DNA from: Bog-793 sp963803025 | GTDB lineage: Bacteria; Actinomycetota; Acidimicrobiia; Acidimicrobiales; Bog-793 | Direction of reading: 5' to 3' | NCBI GenBank assembly: GCA_963803025.1 | Contig: CAWDKZ010000013.1 | Span: 1 to 64,000, forward strand | Length of the DNA: 64,000 bases | Part shown: positions 43,206 through 53,358 of the stretch, one piece after another | Numbering within the stretch: position 1 is the first letter of the stretch | How the letters are laid out: each line of letters begins with the position of its first letter | The notes under the pieces: model-generated | The model's input: only the letters and a program-made list of their open reading frames with translations | What the model was told of the DNA's origin: nothing | The model's database searches: none | Position numbers and translations under genes: made by a program

Positions 43206-44906
43206 ATGGCGAAGACGAGCGAACGCGGGATCACCCCCCAGGGCGAGAACTTCTCCGCCTGGTACAACGAGCTCGTCCTGCGCGCCGAGCTCGCCGATCG
43301 CGGCCCAGTGCGCGGCACGATGGTCATCCGCCCGTACGGCTACCGGATCTGGGAGCTGCTCTCCGCCGAGCTCGACCGCCACATCAAGGCGACCGGGCAC
43401 GACAACGCCTACTTCCCACTCTTCATCCCGGAGAGCCACCTTCGCCGCGAGGCCGAGCACGTCGAGGGGTTCTCGCCCGAACTCGCGATCGTGACCCACG
43501 CCGGCGGCGAGGATCTCGAGGAGCCGCTCGTCGTGCGTCCGACCTCGGAGACGGTCGTCGGCGAGATGTTCGCCCGCTGGATCGACTCCTATCGCGACCT
43601 GCCGCTGAAGATCAACCAGTGGGCGAACGTCGTGCGCTGGGAGCTGCGGCCGCGGCTCTTCCTGCGCACGACGGAGTTCCTCTGGCAGGAGGGACATACG
43701 GCCCACGCCACCGAGGAGGACGCGGTCGCCGAGATGACGGTCGCCGCCGACTTCTACCAGGCGGTCGCCGAGGAGTTCGCGGCGATGCCCGTGCTCGTCG
43801 GGGACAAGACGCCCTCGGAACGATTCGCCGGGGCGGTCCGGACGGTCTCGCTCGAGGCGATGATGCGAGACGGCCGCGCCCTGCAGGCCGCGACCTCTCA
43901 CTACCTGGGGACGAACTTCGCCGAGGCCTTCGGCATCGACTACACCGGGGTCGACGGCGTGCGCACGTTCTGCCACACGGCGTCGTGGGGGATGAGCACC
44001 CGGATGATCGGCGGGGTGATCATGACCCACGGGGACGACCGGGGCCTCGTGCTCCCCCCGAGGATCGCCCCCCACCAGGTCGTCGTCGTGCCGATCGGCA
44101 AGGAGGACGAGCTCGGTCCCGTCGTCGCGGCGAGCGACGTCCTCGCCCGGGAGCTGACCGACAAGGGCGTGCGGGTCCACGTCGACGCGCGCACCCACGT
44201 CTCGGCGGGGTTCAAGTTCAACGACTGGGAGCTGCGGGGCGTGCCGGTTCGGATCGAACTCGGCCCGCGCGATCTCGCCGCCGGTTCCGTCGTCGTCGTC
44301 GACCGGCTGAGCGGCGACAAGACGCCGGCCCCGCTCGGCGGGGTCGCCGCGGCGATGCCCGGGCGTCTCGACGCCTTCCAGGAGGCCCTGTTCACGCGGG
44401 CGAAGGACTTCCGCGAGGCGCACACCGCGCGAGCCGACACCCTCGACGAGCTCGCCGCGGTCGTCGCGACCGGCTTCGCCCAGGCCCTTCTCTGCGCCGA
44501 TCCGGCCTGCGAGAGGACGATCCAGGAACGATCCGGCGCGACGCCGCGCTGCATCCCGCGGGACGCGCCCGACGAGTCCGGCCCCTGCGTGGCGTGCGGC
44601 CGTCCGTCGGACTACGGGCGCCGGCTCGTGTTCGGCCGGGCCTACTCGAGCGCGGCCCGGGCGCGGCGCGGCGCGGGCGACGAGGAGCTCGGCGATCTGG
44701 ACGGCGTTCAGGGCGGCACCTTTCCTCAGGTTGTCGCCCGAGACGAACAGCACGAGGCCGTTCTCGACGGTCGGGTCGCGTCGGATCCTCCCGACGTAGG
44801 TGGGGTCGGATCCCGCGGCCTGCAGCGGCGTCGGCACGTCGGCGACGACGACACCGGGAGAGGCGACGAGGATCTCGCGCGCCCGCTCGGGAGAGAGCGG
44901 CCGTGA
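43206..44906 (+). CDS. proS: Prolyl-tRNA synthetase, archaeal/eukaryal type
   Basis: Class II synthetase of the short (type 3) form. Motif 1 GTMVIRPYGYRIWELL, motif 2 region VVRWELRPRLFLRTTEFLWQEGHTAH, motif 3 STRMIGGVIMTHGDDRGLVLPPRIAP. The anticodon domain and zinc-binding C terminus (CADPACERT and CVACGRPSDYGRR) end at LVFGRAY near base 44645, where the family normally stops. Here there is no stop: the frame runs 85 codons further, antisense to asd. The ATG at 43206 gives MAKTSERGITPQGENFSAWY; the GTG at 43119 is not supported by homology. Confidence 0.92.
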   Translation: MAKTSERGITPQGENFSAWYNELVLRAELADRGPVRGTMVIRPYGYRIWELLSAELDRHIKATGHDNAYFPLFIPESHLRREAEHVEGFSPELAIVTHAGGEDLEEPLVVRPTSETVVGEMFARWIDSYRDLPLKINQWANVVRWELRPRLFLRTTEFLWQEGHTAHATEEDAVAEMTVAADFYQAVAEEFAAMPVLVGDKTPSERFAGAVRTVSLEAMMRDGRALQAATSHYLGTNFAEAFGIDYTGVDGVRTFCHTASWGMSTRMIGGVIMTHGDDRGLVLPPRIAPHQVVVVPIGKEDELGPVVAASDVLARELTDKGVRVHVDARTHVSAGFKFNDWELRGVPVRIELGPRDLAAGSVVVVDRLSGDKTPAPLGGVAAAMPGRLDAFQEALFTRAKDFREAHTARADTLDELAAVVATGFAQALLCADPACERTIQERSGATPRCIPRDAPDESGPCVACGRPSDYGRRLVFGRAYSSAARARRGAGDEELGDLDGVQGGTFPQVVARDEQHEAVLDGRVASDPPDVGGVGSRGLQRRRHVGDDDTGRGDEDLARPLGRERP

Positions 44907-45689
44907 GAACTCGAGCGCGAGCGCGAGCGAATGTCCCGTGAAGACCGGAACCCGCACGCACGAACAGATGACGCCGAGGTCGGGCAGGCCGAGAATCTTG
45001 CGGCTCTCGTCGCGGAACTTCTGTTCTTCGTCGGTCTCCTCGGACCCGTCCTCGACGAGGGCGCCCGCCAACGGCAGGACGTTGAAGGCCACCGGTGCCG
45101 CGAACTTCGCGGGTTCGGGGAACGCCACCGCGCCGCCGTCGAAGGTGAGCTCGCTGGCGCGGTCGGCCACCCTGCGGACCTGCTCGTCGAGCTCGGTGAC
45201 ACCCACCAGACCCGCTCCCGAGACCGCCTGGTAGGTCGCGGCGACGACGCGTCGTAGCCCGGCGGCGGCGGCGAGCGGGGCGAGAACCGGCATCGCGACC
45301 ATCGTCGTGCAGTTCGGGTTGGCGACGATCCCCTTCGGGATCGAACGGAGCGCGGCCGGGTTCACCTCGGAGACGACGAGCGGCACCTCGGGATCCATCC
45401 GCCACGCCGAGGAGTTGTCGATGACGATCGCCCCGGCGGCGGCGACACGCGGGGCGAGCCAGAGAGAAGTCGGCTTACCGCAGGAGAAGAGCGCGATCTC
45501 GAGACCGGCAAAATCCGCCCCGTCGGCGTTCTCGACGACGACCGGCGACCCGTGCCAGGCCAGCCTCGACCCGGCGGAGCGGTGCGACGCGAAGTAGCGC
45601 ATCTCGGTAACGGGAAAGCCCCGCTCGTCGACGAGACGTCGCATGACCCCACCGACCTGGCCGGTCGCTCCGAAGATCCCGACGCGCAC
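44642..45689 (-). CDS. asd: Aspartate-semialdehyde dehydrogenase, 3' end disrupted
   Basis: Reduces aspartyl phosphate in the lysine/threonine/methionine pathway. Cofactor motif GIFGATGQVG, active-site Cys in VANPNCTTMVAMPVL, and the ending DNLRKGAALNAVQIAELL are typical. After VARAA the frame has no stop for 2.6 kb and would run antisense through proS, which is not credible. Removing one base in the G/C run near 44650-44670 gives a TAG at 44642-44644 and a protein of about 348 residues, the usual size; I use that end. lysC lies 43 bases upstream on the same strand, giving a lysC-asd operon. Confidence 0.88.
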
Positions 45690-45732
45690 GGGCCCAGGTT
45701 AGCCAGGACGTGCCCGCGCGGTCCTGTCGGAT

Positions 45733-46947
45733 TCAGCTTTCGAGGCCGAAGGCGTCGTGGAGGGCGCGCACCGCGTCGTCGACCGAACTCGCACGGACGA
45801 CGCACGAGATTCGGATCGGCGAAGTCGAGATCATCTCGATGTTGATGTTCTCCCTGGCAAGCGCCTCAAACATCATCGCCGTCACGCCCGGATGCGTCTT
45901 CATGCCCGCGCCGACGATCGAGACCTGGGCAATGCCTTCGTCGACGAGAACCCCGCGCGCGCCGATCTCCGTCGCGAGCGACTCGGCGACCGACCTTGCC
46001 GCACCGAGGTCGGCGCGCCCGACGGTGAAGGAGATGTCGGTCATCCCCTCGGTGGACGTGTTCTGCACGATCATGTCGACGTTGACGGCGCTATCGGAGA
46101 GCGCGCGGAAGACGACTGCCGCGATGCCGGGGCGGTCGGGAACCGCGGTGATCGTCACCTTCACCCCCGAGGCGTCGCTCGTCACGGCAGAGACGATGGG
46201 CTGCTCCATGGACGGATCCTCCTCGGTAACCCACGTCCCGGGCTCCCAGGTGAACGAGGAGCGGACGTGGACCGGCACGTGATGGTTGCGGGCAAACTCG
46301 ACCGACCGGAGAGCGAGCACGCGACCCCCGGTCGAGGCGATCTCGAGCATCTCGTCGAACGAGACCTGGCGGAGCCGGCGTGCGCTCGGCACGACACGCG
46401 GGTCGGCGGTGAACACCCCCGAGACGTCCGTGTAGATCTCGCACCGGTCGGCCGACAACGCCGCCGCCAGGGCGACGGCCGTCGTGTCGGATCCGCCACG
46501 ACCGAGCGTCGTGATGTCCCGCGTGGTCGACACCCCCTGGAAGCCAGCGACGACGGGCACGACGCCCCGGGCGAGCGCCTCGGTCAGCCGGTCGGCGCGC
46601 ACCTCAACGATCTTCGCCTTGGTGTGCGTCGTGTCGGTGATGATGCCGGCCTGACTGCCAGTGAACGACGCCGCTTCGACGCCGAGCTCGGCGAGCGCCA
46701 TGCACAGCAACGACATCGTGATGCGCTCGCCCGCCGTCAACAGCATGTCGAGCTCGCGAGCCGGCGTGACCGAGCTCACGTCGTCGGCCATCCGGATGAG
46801 CTCGTCGGTCGTCTTGCCCATCGCGGAAACGACGACGACGACCTCGTCGCCGTTCTGGCGCGTCCAGGCGACGTGCTTGGCGACCTCGCGGATGCGGTCG
46901 GCGTCGGCCACCGAGGTGCCACCGAACTTCTGGACGATGAGGGCCAC
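45733..46947 (-). CDS. lysC: Aspartate kinase
   Basis: First step of the aspartate pathway. 404 residues. KFGGTSVADADRI at the N terminus, TTLGRGGSDTTAVALAAAL and EIYTDVSGVFTADPR in the kinase domain, and two C-terminal ACT domains (VTITAVPDRPGIAA and VSIVGAGMKTHPGV) for feedback by lysine/threonine. GTG start. Relatives often make a separate ACT-only beta subunit from an internal start; I cannot confirm that here. Followed by asd. Confidence 0.95.
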   Translation of the reverse strand: MALIVQKFGGTSVADADRIREVAKHVAWTRQNGDEVVVVVSAMGKTTDELIRMADDVSSVTPARELDMLLTAGERITMSLLCMALAELGVEAASFTGSQAGIITDTTHTKAKIVEVRADRLTEALARGVVPVVAGFQGVSTTRDITTLGRGGSDTTAVALAAALSADRCEIYTDVSGVFTADPRVVPSARRLRQVSFDEMLEIASTGGRVLALRSVEFARNHHVPVHVRSSFTWEPGTWVTEEDPSMEQPIVSAVTSDASGVKVTITAVPDRPGIAAVVFRALSDSAVNVDMIVQNTSTEGMTDISFTVGRADLGAARSVAESLATEIGARGVLVDEGIAQVSIVGAGMKTHPGVTAMMFEALARENINIEMISTSPIRISCVVRASSVDDAVRALHDAFGLES

Positions 46948-46988
46948 GTCGACAACCTAGTGCTCTGCCGCGACTAGCTTGGCTGGCC

Positions 46989-47768
46989 GTGCCGAGTGAA
47001 AAGCGCGCGCGGCAGCGCGCGATGCGACAGGTCAAGGTCTCGCAGATCCAGAAACACAAGCGCCGCTCGCGGCGACTGCGCCGGACGGGGGGCGCGATCC
47101 TTGCCGCCGCGATCGTCGTCGGCGTCATCGCCTTGGTGAGCCAGCACTCGAAACCCGCCACGAACGCGGCGATCACGCCGGTCTGTCTGCCGAAGGGTCG
47201 ACTTCTCGCCGCGACCCGGCACACGAAGTTCACGGCCATGCCCCCGATGTGCATCTCGGAGAAGGCCACCTACGACGCGACCTTCAAGACCGACCTGGGC
47301 ACCTTCGTCGTCGCGATGCCGGCATCGGCGGCGGAGAAGGCGGTAAACAACTTCGTCTTCCTCGCCGAGTACCGCTTCTACGACGGGACGAAGTTCCACC
47401 GGGTGATCCCGGGCTACGTCGTCCAAGGAGGCGACCCGACCGGGACGGGGACCGGCGGACCGGGCTACGGATGGGGGGGCAGCACCCCGCCGCACAAGTG
47501 CGTCGCCGCCAAGGACTGCTACCCGGCCTGGAGCGTCGCCTACGCCAGGACGACGGCCCCGAAGAGCAACGGGAGCCAGTTCTTCATCGTGCTGCCCGGC
47601 GGCGCGACGAGCCTCGACGCCGATCCCGTCTACACGCTGTTCGGCACGGTCGTCTCGGGGCGGTCGATCGTCGAGCGGATCGCCAAGGACGGTGGACCGG
47701 CCCCGAACGGCACGCCGAAACGCGTCCACCACATCATCTCGGTCAGGATCACCGAAGTCGCCAGCTGA
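46989..47768 (+). CDS. Peptidyl-prolyl isomerase, cyclophilin type, membrane-anchored
   Basis: A 259-residue protein: highly basic N-terminal cytoplasmic segment (1-35), one membrane helix (about 36-52), then an extracytoplasmic cyclophilin domain with FHRVIPGYVVQGGDPTGTG and NGSQFFIVL. It has an insert with two cysteines (HKCVAAKDCYP) between these motifs, possibly a disulfide. GTG start. Probably folds exported proteins. A soluble paralogue follows immediately. Confidence 0.92.
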   Translation: MPSEKRARQRAMRQVKVSQIQKHKRRSRRLRRTGGAILAAAIVVGVIALVSQHSKPATNAAITPVCLPKGRLLAATRHTKFTAMPPMCISEKATYDATFKTDLGTFVVAMPASAAEKAVNNFVFLAEYRFYDGTKFHRVIPGYVVQGGDPTGTGTGGPGYGWGGSTPPHKCVAAKDCYPAWSVAYARTTAPKSNGSQFFIVLPGGATSLDADPVYTLFGTVVSGRSIVERIAKDGGPAPNGTPKRVHHIISVRITEVAS

Positions 47769-47791
47769 GGGCGACGCGCGAAAGGATGGCC

Positions 47792-48349
47792 ATGGCAAGC
47801 GAGTGCCCCCCGGCGGACGGCTCCGCCCCGAAGACCGTGCGCTTCGCCGGACCCCCGCCGAGGTGCGTCGACCCGACGCATCGCTACACCGCGACGATGG
47901 TCACCACGAAAGGGACGATGGTCTTCGCCCTCGACGCGGTCGGCGCGCCCGTCACCGTCAACAGCTTCGTCTTCCTCGCCCGGTACCACTTCTTCGACGG
48001 GATCGCCTTCCACCGGGTGATCCCCGGCTTCGTCGTCCAGGGAGGCGACCCGACCGGGACGGGGACCGGCGGACCGGGCTACCGCTTCGCCGACGAGCTC
48101 CCGCGACCCGGCCGCTACGAGATCGGCTCGCTCGCGATGGCCAACGCCGGGCCGAACACGAACGGCAGCCAGTTCTTCGTCATCTCCGGAGCCCAGGGCA
48201 CGGCGCTGCCGCCGCTGTACGCGCTGTTCGGCCGGACGGTCTCGGGCCTCGAGGTGCTGGCGGCCATCGACGCGACCGGAAGCCCGTCGGGCAAGCCGAG
48301 CGAGCGGGTCCTCATCGAGTCGGTGACGATCACCGAATCGACCGAGTGA
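47792..48349 (+). CDS. Peptidyl-prolyl isomerase, cyclophilin type, soluble
   Basis: A 185-residue cytoplasmic cyclophilin: FHRVIPGFVVQGGDPTGTG, IGSLAMANAGPNTNGSQFFVIS, and LYALFGRTVSGLEV. The second ATG (47792) is used because AAAGGA lies six bases before it; the first ATG is too close. It shares a 42-base identical stretch with the upstream gene (48041-48082 versus 47427-47468), so the pair arose by tandem duplication, perhaps with gene conversion. Confidence 0.93.
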   Translation: MASECPPADGSAPKTVRFAGPPPRCVDPTHRYTATMVTTKGTMVFALDAVGAPVTVNSFVFLARYHFFDGIAFHRVIPGFVVQGGDPTGTGTGGPGYRFADELPRPGRYEIGSLAMANAGPNTNGSQFFVISGAQGTALPPLYALFGRTVSGLEVLAAIDATGSPSGKPSERVLIESVTITESTE

Positions 48350-48365
48350 AGGTCCCCGCCGCCGC

Positions 48366-49364
48366 TCAGTGAGACGGGCGTCCCCAGGCGACCACCAACT
48401 CGTCGCAGGTCGCGTCGAAGCGCGGGTCCACGGCGCGCCGCGCCGGGTCGGCGTCGAACCACGCGACGATCTCGCGGGCGCCGGCCGCGAAGGGGACCGT
48501 CGCGGCCCAACCGGGCACGAGGGACTTCACCTTGCGGTTGTCGAACACCATCGAGTGCGCCTTGTCGCCCAGGAGTTCGGCGCCCCATTCGGGGTCGACC
48601 GCCGCGATGACCGTGGACGGCACGTGCACGATGGTCGGCACGACGCCGGCGGCATCGCCGAAGCAGCGGGCGATCTGGTCCCAGGTGAGCACCTCGTCCG
48701 AGGTGATGTGGAAACTGTCGCCGATCGCCCGCGGCTCGCCGAGCAGCGCCACGAAGGCCCGGGCGAAGTCGACGTGGTGGGTGAGCGTCCACAGCGACGT
48801 GCCGTCTCCGTGCACGACGATCGGCGCGCCCCGGCGCATCCGCTCGACGACGCCCCAGCCGCCCCGGAAAGGCACCGACGTTCGGTCGTAGGTGTGCGAC
48901 GGCCGCACGATCGTCGCCGGGAAGCCGTTCTCGCGATAGGCGGCGACGAGGACGTCCTCGCAGGCGATCTTGTCCCGCGAGTACGCCCAGTACGGGTTGC
49001 GCAGCGGGGTCGACTCGGTAACCGGCAGGCGGCCGGGAGGCTTCTGGTAGGCCGAGGCCGAGCTGATGAAGACGTACTGGCCGACACGCCCCCGGAACAG
49101 CTCGAGGTCGGCCCGCACGTGGTCCGGCGTGTAGGCGACGAAGTCGACGACCGCGTCGAACTCGAGCTCGCCGAGGACGCGCCGCATCGACCCGGCGTCA
49201 CGGGCGTCGGCGACGAGCACGTGCGCCTCCTTCGGCAGCGCCCGGGTGCGCGTCGCGCCCCGGTTCACCACGTGAAGGTCGATGCCGACCTCGATCGCGC
49301 GGCTGGCGCACGCCGAGCTGATGATGCCCGTCCCGCCGACAAAGAGCATCCGTCGCCCCGCCAC
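48366..49364 (-). CDS. NAD(P)-dependent epimerase/dehydratase-like protein
   Basis: Extended SDR family, about 332 residues. The nucleotide motif reads FVGGTGIISSACA, a variant of GxxGxxG. The YxxxK pair is in WAYSRDKIACEDVL, with SSASAYQ upstream as the serine region. FDNRKVKSLVPGW near 290 is typical of the group related to chloroplast RNA-binding/mRNA-binding-like epimerases. Substrate unknown. The start is uncertain (GTG 49364, ATG 49349 or ATG 49388). Confidence 0.83.
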   Translation of the reverse strand: MAGRRMLFVGGTGIISSACASRAIEVGIDLHVVNRGATRTRALPKEAHVLVADARDAGSMRRVLGELEFDAVVDFVAYTPDHVRADLELFRGRVGQYVFISSASAYQKPPGRLPVTESTPLRNPYWAYSRDKIACEDVLVAAYRENGFPATIVRPSHTYDRTSVPFRGGWGVVERMRRGAPIVVHGDGTSLWTLTHHVDFARAFVALLGEPRAIGDSFHITSDEVLTWDQIARCFGDAAGVVPTIVHVPSTVIAAVDPEWGAELLGDKAHSMVFDNRKVKSLVPGWAATVPFAAGAREIVAWFDADPARRAVDPRFDATCDELVVAWGRPSH

Positions 49365-49418
49365 GGCACAGGAATACCACGAAACCATCGACGGGGCGCG
49401 CCGCCGGCGGTCACACGG

Positions 49419-50618
49419 CTAAGAGCCGATCGGCAGCCCGGAGAACGACACGGCGACGCCGATCGCGCCGGCGGCGAGCAGGCCGACGACGACGTTGCGA
49501 CGCAGCACGACGAGCCAGACAAACGCCACCAGGAGCACCCCCACCTGCCAGAGATGCGCGAGCGCCAGCCCGAGGGGGAGCGCCGCGCCGGCGATCGCGC
49601 CGATCGCGGCCGGACCCGCCCCGGTGAGGAAGGCCTGGACACCACGGTGGGCGCGCAGCCGGCCGAAGTGCGGCCCGCCGAAGAGCACGAAGCAGAACGA
49701 AGGGGCGAAGGCGACGAACGCGGCGATGAGGCCGCCGCGCAGCTTCGCCGCGGCGTAGCCGACGACGGCGACCGTCTGGACGACGGGACCCGGCGTGATC
49801 TGGCCGAGCGCGACCGCGTTCAAGAACTGGGCGTTCGTCATCCAGTGGAAGGTGTGGACGGCGTCGGTCTGCATCAGCGGCACGATGACGAAGCCCCCGC
49901 CGTAGGAGAGGGCGCCGATCTTGAACGCTTCCCAGACCACGGCGCCCATGCCGCCGACCGCGGCCGCCACGGCGAGTACGGGCAGCACGATGAAACCCGG
50001 CAGTGCCGTCGGCGGCCGGTACCGCAGCTCCCGCACGACGACCTCGGCGGTGCCGCAGGCGAGGAGCACGACGACGAGGAACGGGCCGACGGTCGCCGCG
50101 GCCGCGCCCCCGGCGATGGCGTAGACGAGCCAGCGGGCGTGCTCGGCGCGGCGCGCCCCGATCCTCCTCCAGCTCGACGGCATGAGGCCCAGGGCCGCAC
50201 TCAGGGCGACCGCCGCCACGGCGGCTCCCGCCCCGGCGGCGGCGCCCCTCGCCCAGTGTGGCGGGTGCTTCGACAAGAAGAGCGCCGAGAGCGCAAGGAT
50301 GAGGACGAGCCCGGGCGCGATGAAACAGACCCCGCCGACCAGGGCGCCGAGACGACCGCGCAACCGCCAAGCGCAGAAGATCGCGAGCTGCGTCGAGGCC
50401 GGACCGGGGAGCAGGTTCGTCGCGGCGATGCCGTCCTCGAACTCCGTCGGTCCCATCCAGCCGCGATCGGTGACGCAGAGCCTGCGCAGCAGGGCGATGT
50501 GCGTCGGTGGGCCGCCGAACCCGATGCAGCCGATGCGGCCCCACTCGCGCGCGATCGTGGCGAGACGGACCCGCTCGACGGGTCCGTCGGCGGTGTCGGC
50601 GCGGGCCGGATCAGGCAC
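49419..50618 (-). CDS. chrA: Chromate transporter, ChrA family
   Basis: About 399 residues, two CHR domains each with several helices. First domain: CIGFGGPPTHIALLRR, TNLLPGPASTQLAIFCAWR. Second domain: IGALSYGGGFVIVPLMQTDAV, ALGQITPGPVVQTVAVVGYAAA. This two-domain form effluxes chromate (and perhaps sulfate) in characterised members. The GTG at 50618 has GGGGGAG close upstream; a GTG twelve codons earlier lacks a ribosome site. No ChrB regulator nearby. Confidence 0.92.
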   Translation of the reverse strand: MPDPARADTADGPVERVRLATIAREWGRIGCIGFGGPPTHIALLRRLCVTDRGWMGPTEFEDGIAATNLLPGPASTQLAIFCAWRLRGRLGALVGGVCFIAPGLVLILALSALFLSKHPPHWARGAAAGAGAAVAAVALSAALGLMPSSWRRIGARRAEHARWLVYAIAGGAAAATVGPFLVVVLLACGTAEVVVRELRYRPPTALPGFIVLPVLAVAAAVGGMGAVVWEAFKIGALSYGGGFVIVPLMQTDAVHTFHWMTNAQFLNAVALGQITPGPVVQTVAVVGYAAAKLRGGLIAAFVAFAPSFCFVLFGGPHFGRLRAHRGVQAFLTGAGPAAIGAIAGAALPLGLALAHLWQVGVLLVAFVWLVVLRRNVVVGLLAAGAIGVAVSFSGLPIGS

Positions 50619-50707
50619 GGCGCTCCCCCGGCTCGCGCGCCGCGAGTACGGCACGAGAAGCCGGATCCGCCACGCAACTCAGCTGGCGAGACACGGAGCC
50701 GCGCGCC

Positions 50708-53178
50708 CTAGCCGCCGAGCGTCGCCTCGACGACGACACGCGACTTGCGTCGAGTGGGCAAGGGGACCACGTCGCCAGGAATCGACCGGCCATCGACCAC
50801 GAGGAGCACCGTGTCGCCCGGGCCCTGCCGCGTGACGGTGATCTCATAGGTGGTGCCGCGGAAGCGGCGCCATGCGACGAAGCCGGACCATCCGGACGGG
50901 ATGGCAGGGGCCACCCGCAGCCCGCTGTAGGTCGGCCGGATCCCCAGGATCCACTGCGTCACGGCGACGTACATCCACGCCGCCGTCCCCGTGAGCCAGG
51001 AGTTACGCCCCAGGCCGTACTGGGGGTGCGCCGGACCGCAGACGTTCTGGCAGTAGACGTAGGGCTCGACCGCGGCACGATCGACGTCGGGACGGGACAA
51101 GGGCAGGAGCTGGCGATAGTACCCGTACGCCCGGTCACCGTCGCCGAGCTGGGCCGCGGCGATGACCGACCACGCGGCGGCGTGGCAGAAGATGCCCCCG
51201 TTCTCCTTGGCGCCCGGCGGAAAGGTGCTCGTCCCGTTGACGCGCTCGTCGCCGCCGTCATACGGCGGCCAGAGCAGGCTCGGTCCGTACGGGGTGTCGA
51301 GCATGTTGTGGGCCGAATCCATGGCGAGCAGGGCGCGCTCGGGGGCGCGACCTCGCCGATCACGCACCAGCTCTGCGGGATCAGGTTGATGCGGTGCCGA
51401 GTCTCGGACGACACCCCGATCGGTTCGCCCGCGTCGTCGAAGCACCGCGCGTACCACAACCCGTCCCAGGCGCAGCCGTTGATCGCCCGCGCCATCTCGT
51501 CGTGCAGGTCGGTGAAGCGCGCGACCTCGGCCGGCCGGCGGAGGTGCTCGGCGAGCTCCGCGAGGTCGAGCGCCACCCGGCAAAACTGCATGCCGCACCA
51601 GACGCTCTCCGCGCGGCCCGAGCCGTGGTCCGCGTTCAGCGTGTCGTCCCAGTCGGCGTAGCCGGACCGCGGCAGGCCGTGGGGACCGCGGTGGGAAAGG
51701 GTGAAGTCGACCGCCGCCAGCATGTGGCCCCAGATCGTGTCGTCGGGAACGGGCGTCGGACGGACCGGTCCGTCGCCCCCGCGGCCTGGCCCCTCCGTCA
51801 CGAACCGCACCCGGCGCCGCAGGAACCCGTAGTCGCCGGTCTCTTTCAGGTAGTTGCAGGTGGCGAGTACGAGCCAGAGATGGTCGTCGCAAAACCACTG
51901 GGGCCGGTCCGGTCTCTCGGCGGCGAGCCCTGGCCCACCCTCGTCGGCGAGCGGGAAGTATTGGTGCCAGGCGTGACCGTCGGCGAACTGCATCCCCCAG
52001 CCCCGCGCGAGACGAGAGGCGACTTCGCCCGGGGCGGCGTGCACGACCCCGAAGGTGTCCTGGGCCGTGTCGCGCGTGCCCATGCCCCTCCCGAGGCCCG
52101 TCTCGTAGCCCGACACGAAGCGCGACCAGTACAAGGCCGTGCGGCACTGCAACGGCGCCAGGTAGTTGACCGTTGCGTCGGCGTCGGCATCGGGGGTCGC
52201 GACCCTGAAAGCACCGAGGTACCCCTCCCAGTCGGCGCCCAGCGCGGCGAAGGCGCCCGCCACGGCGGCGGGGTCGCGGTAGCGGGCGATGACCTCGCCG
52301 ATGGCGCCCGGCGTGTCGGTGATGCCCAGCGCGTAGACGATCCTCGCTGCTCGCCCGGGCGCGAGACGGATCTCGTGGCAGAGCGATCCGATGCTGTTGC
52401 CACGGGCGGACTCGCTGCGGCGGGACCTGCCTCGCTCGACGACCTCCGGCGCCTCGAGACCGCGATAGGGGCCGACGAAGGCCTCGCGGTCGCAGTCATA
52501 GCCCTTCGGCTTGCGGTCCGAGGCGAAGAAGACCCGCGTGTCCTGGAACTTCGTCCCCGCCACGATGGCGAAGTGCGCCTCGTCATAGCGGGAGCTCACG
52601 ATGTGGCCGGCCCAGTCGAGGTTGTGCAGGTCGTTCGGAGCCGAGACGTAGCTGAACTCGACGTAGCTGAAGGTCTGGACGGTGAGGCTCTTTCCTGTCG
52701 TGTTGACCAAGCGGACAACCCACAGCTCCGCGGGGCAGGGGTCCCCGGGCGGCGTCGGCGGCACGAAGTACAGCGCCTCGGCGCGGACGCCGGCGCGCTC
52801 CGTCGTGATCCTCGTATAACCCGCCCCGTGGCGGCACTCGTAGCCTTCGAGGGGGGCGCGCACCGGCTGCCAGGTGGCGCCCCAGAACTCGCCGGTGTCC
52901 TTGCGCCGGAGGTAGACATAGCGACCGGGCTGGTCCACCGGGAGCGAGTTGTAGCGGTATCGGCTGACCCGCCGGTCGCGGGGGTCGCGGTCGAACGAGA
53001 AGCCACCGGCGGTGTTGGAGATGATGCCCCCGTAACGGCCCATCCCGAGGTAGTTCATCCACGGTGTCGGCGTGTCGGGGCGGGTGACCACGTACTCCCG
53101 GGCGTCGGCGTCGTAGTAGCCGTAGGGATTCACCCCGAGCCGGTTCGCGCCTCGCGGGTCGCAATTGTCGTCACCCAT
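50708..53178 (-). CDS. GH94-type glycoside phosphorylase, frameshifted
   Basis: A glycoside phosphorylase of the cellobiose/chitobiose phosphorylase group, about 823 residues if repaired. The N-terminal beta-sandwich has GYYDADAREYVVTRPDTPTP and ISNTAGGFSFDRDPR. The catalytic (alpha/alpha)6 domain has SGYADWDDTLN, with the likely general acid Asp, and ESVWCGMQF. After CVIGEVAP near 51345 the frame breaks at a run of five Cs; the rest (ERALLAMDSAHNMLDTPYGP to the end) continues in the next frame and includes PPGAKENGGIFCHAAAW, the phosphate-site region. One missing C explains it. Substrate not inferable in detail. It stands alone. Confidence 0.82.
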
Positions 53179-53358
53179 GGTCCGACCACGGCGCTTCGGC
53201 CCGGTTGGCGCGGGACCAGCCCGGTACCTCTGCCCCGGTCAAGACGGCATTCGTCGTCATGTCGGCATCCAAGCACAAACCGGTCACGTGGGCCGTGTCG
53301 ACGCGGCCACGACGGCGTGCGCCGCCGCTGGCAGCACGCCGGGTCCACGCGGCGCGCC

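Noticed and set aside
42045..45689. A 1214-codon minus-strand frame spanning asd and all of proS.
   Set aside because: Only its first ~345 codons are asd; the rest is the antisense of proS with Arg/Asp/Gly-rich composition typical of shadow frames.
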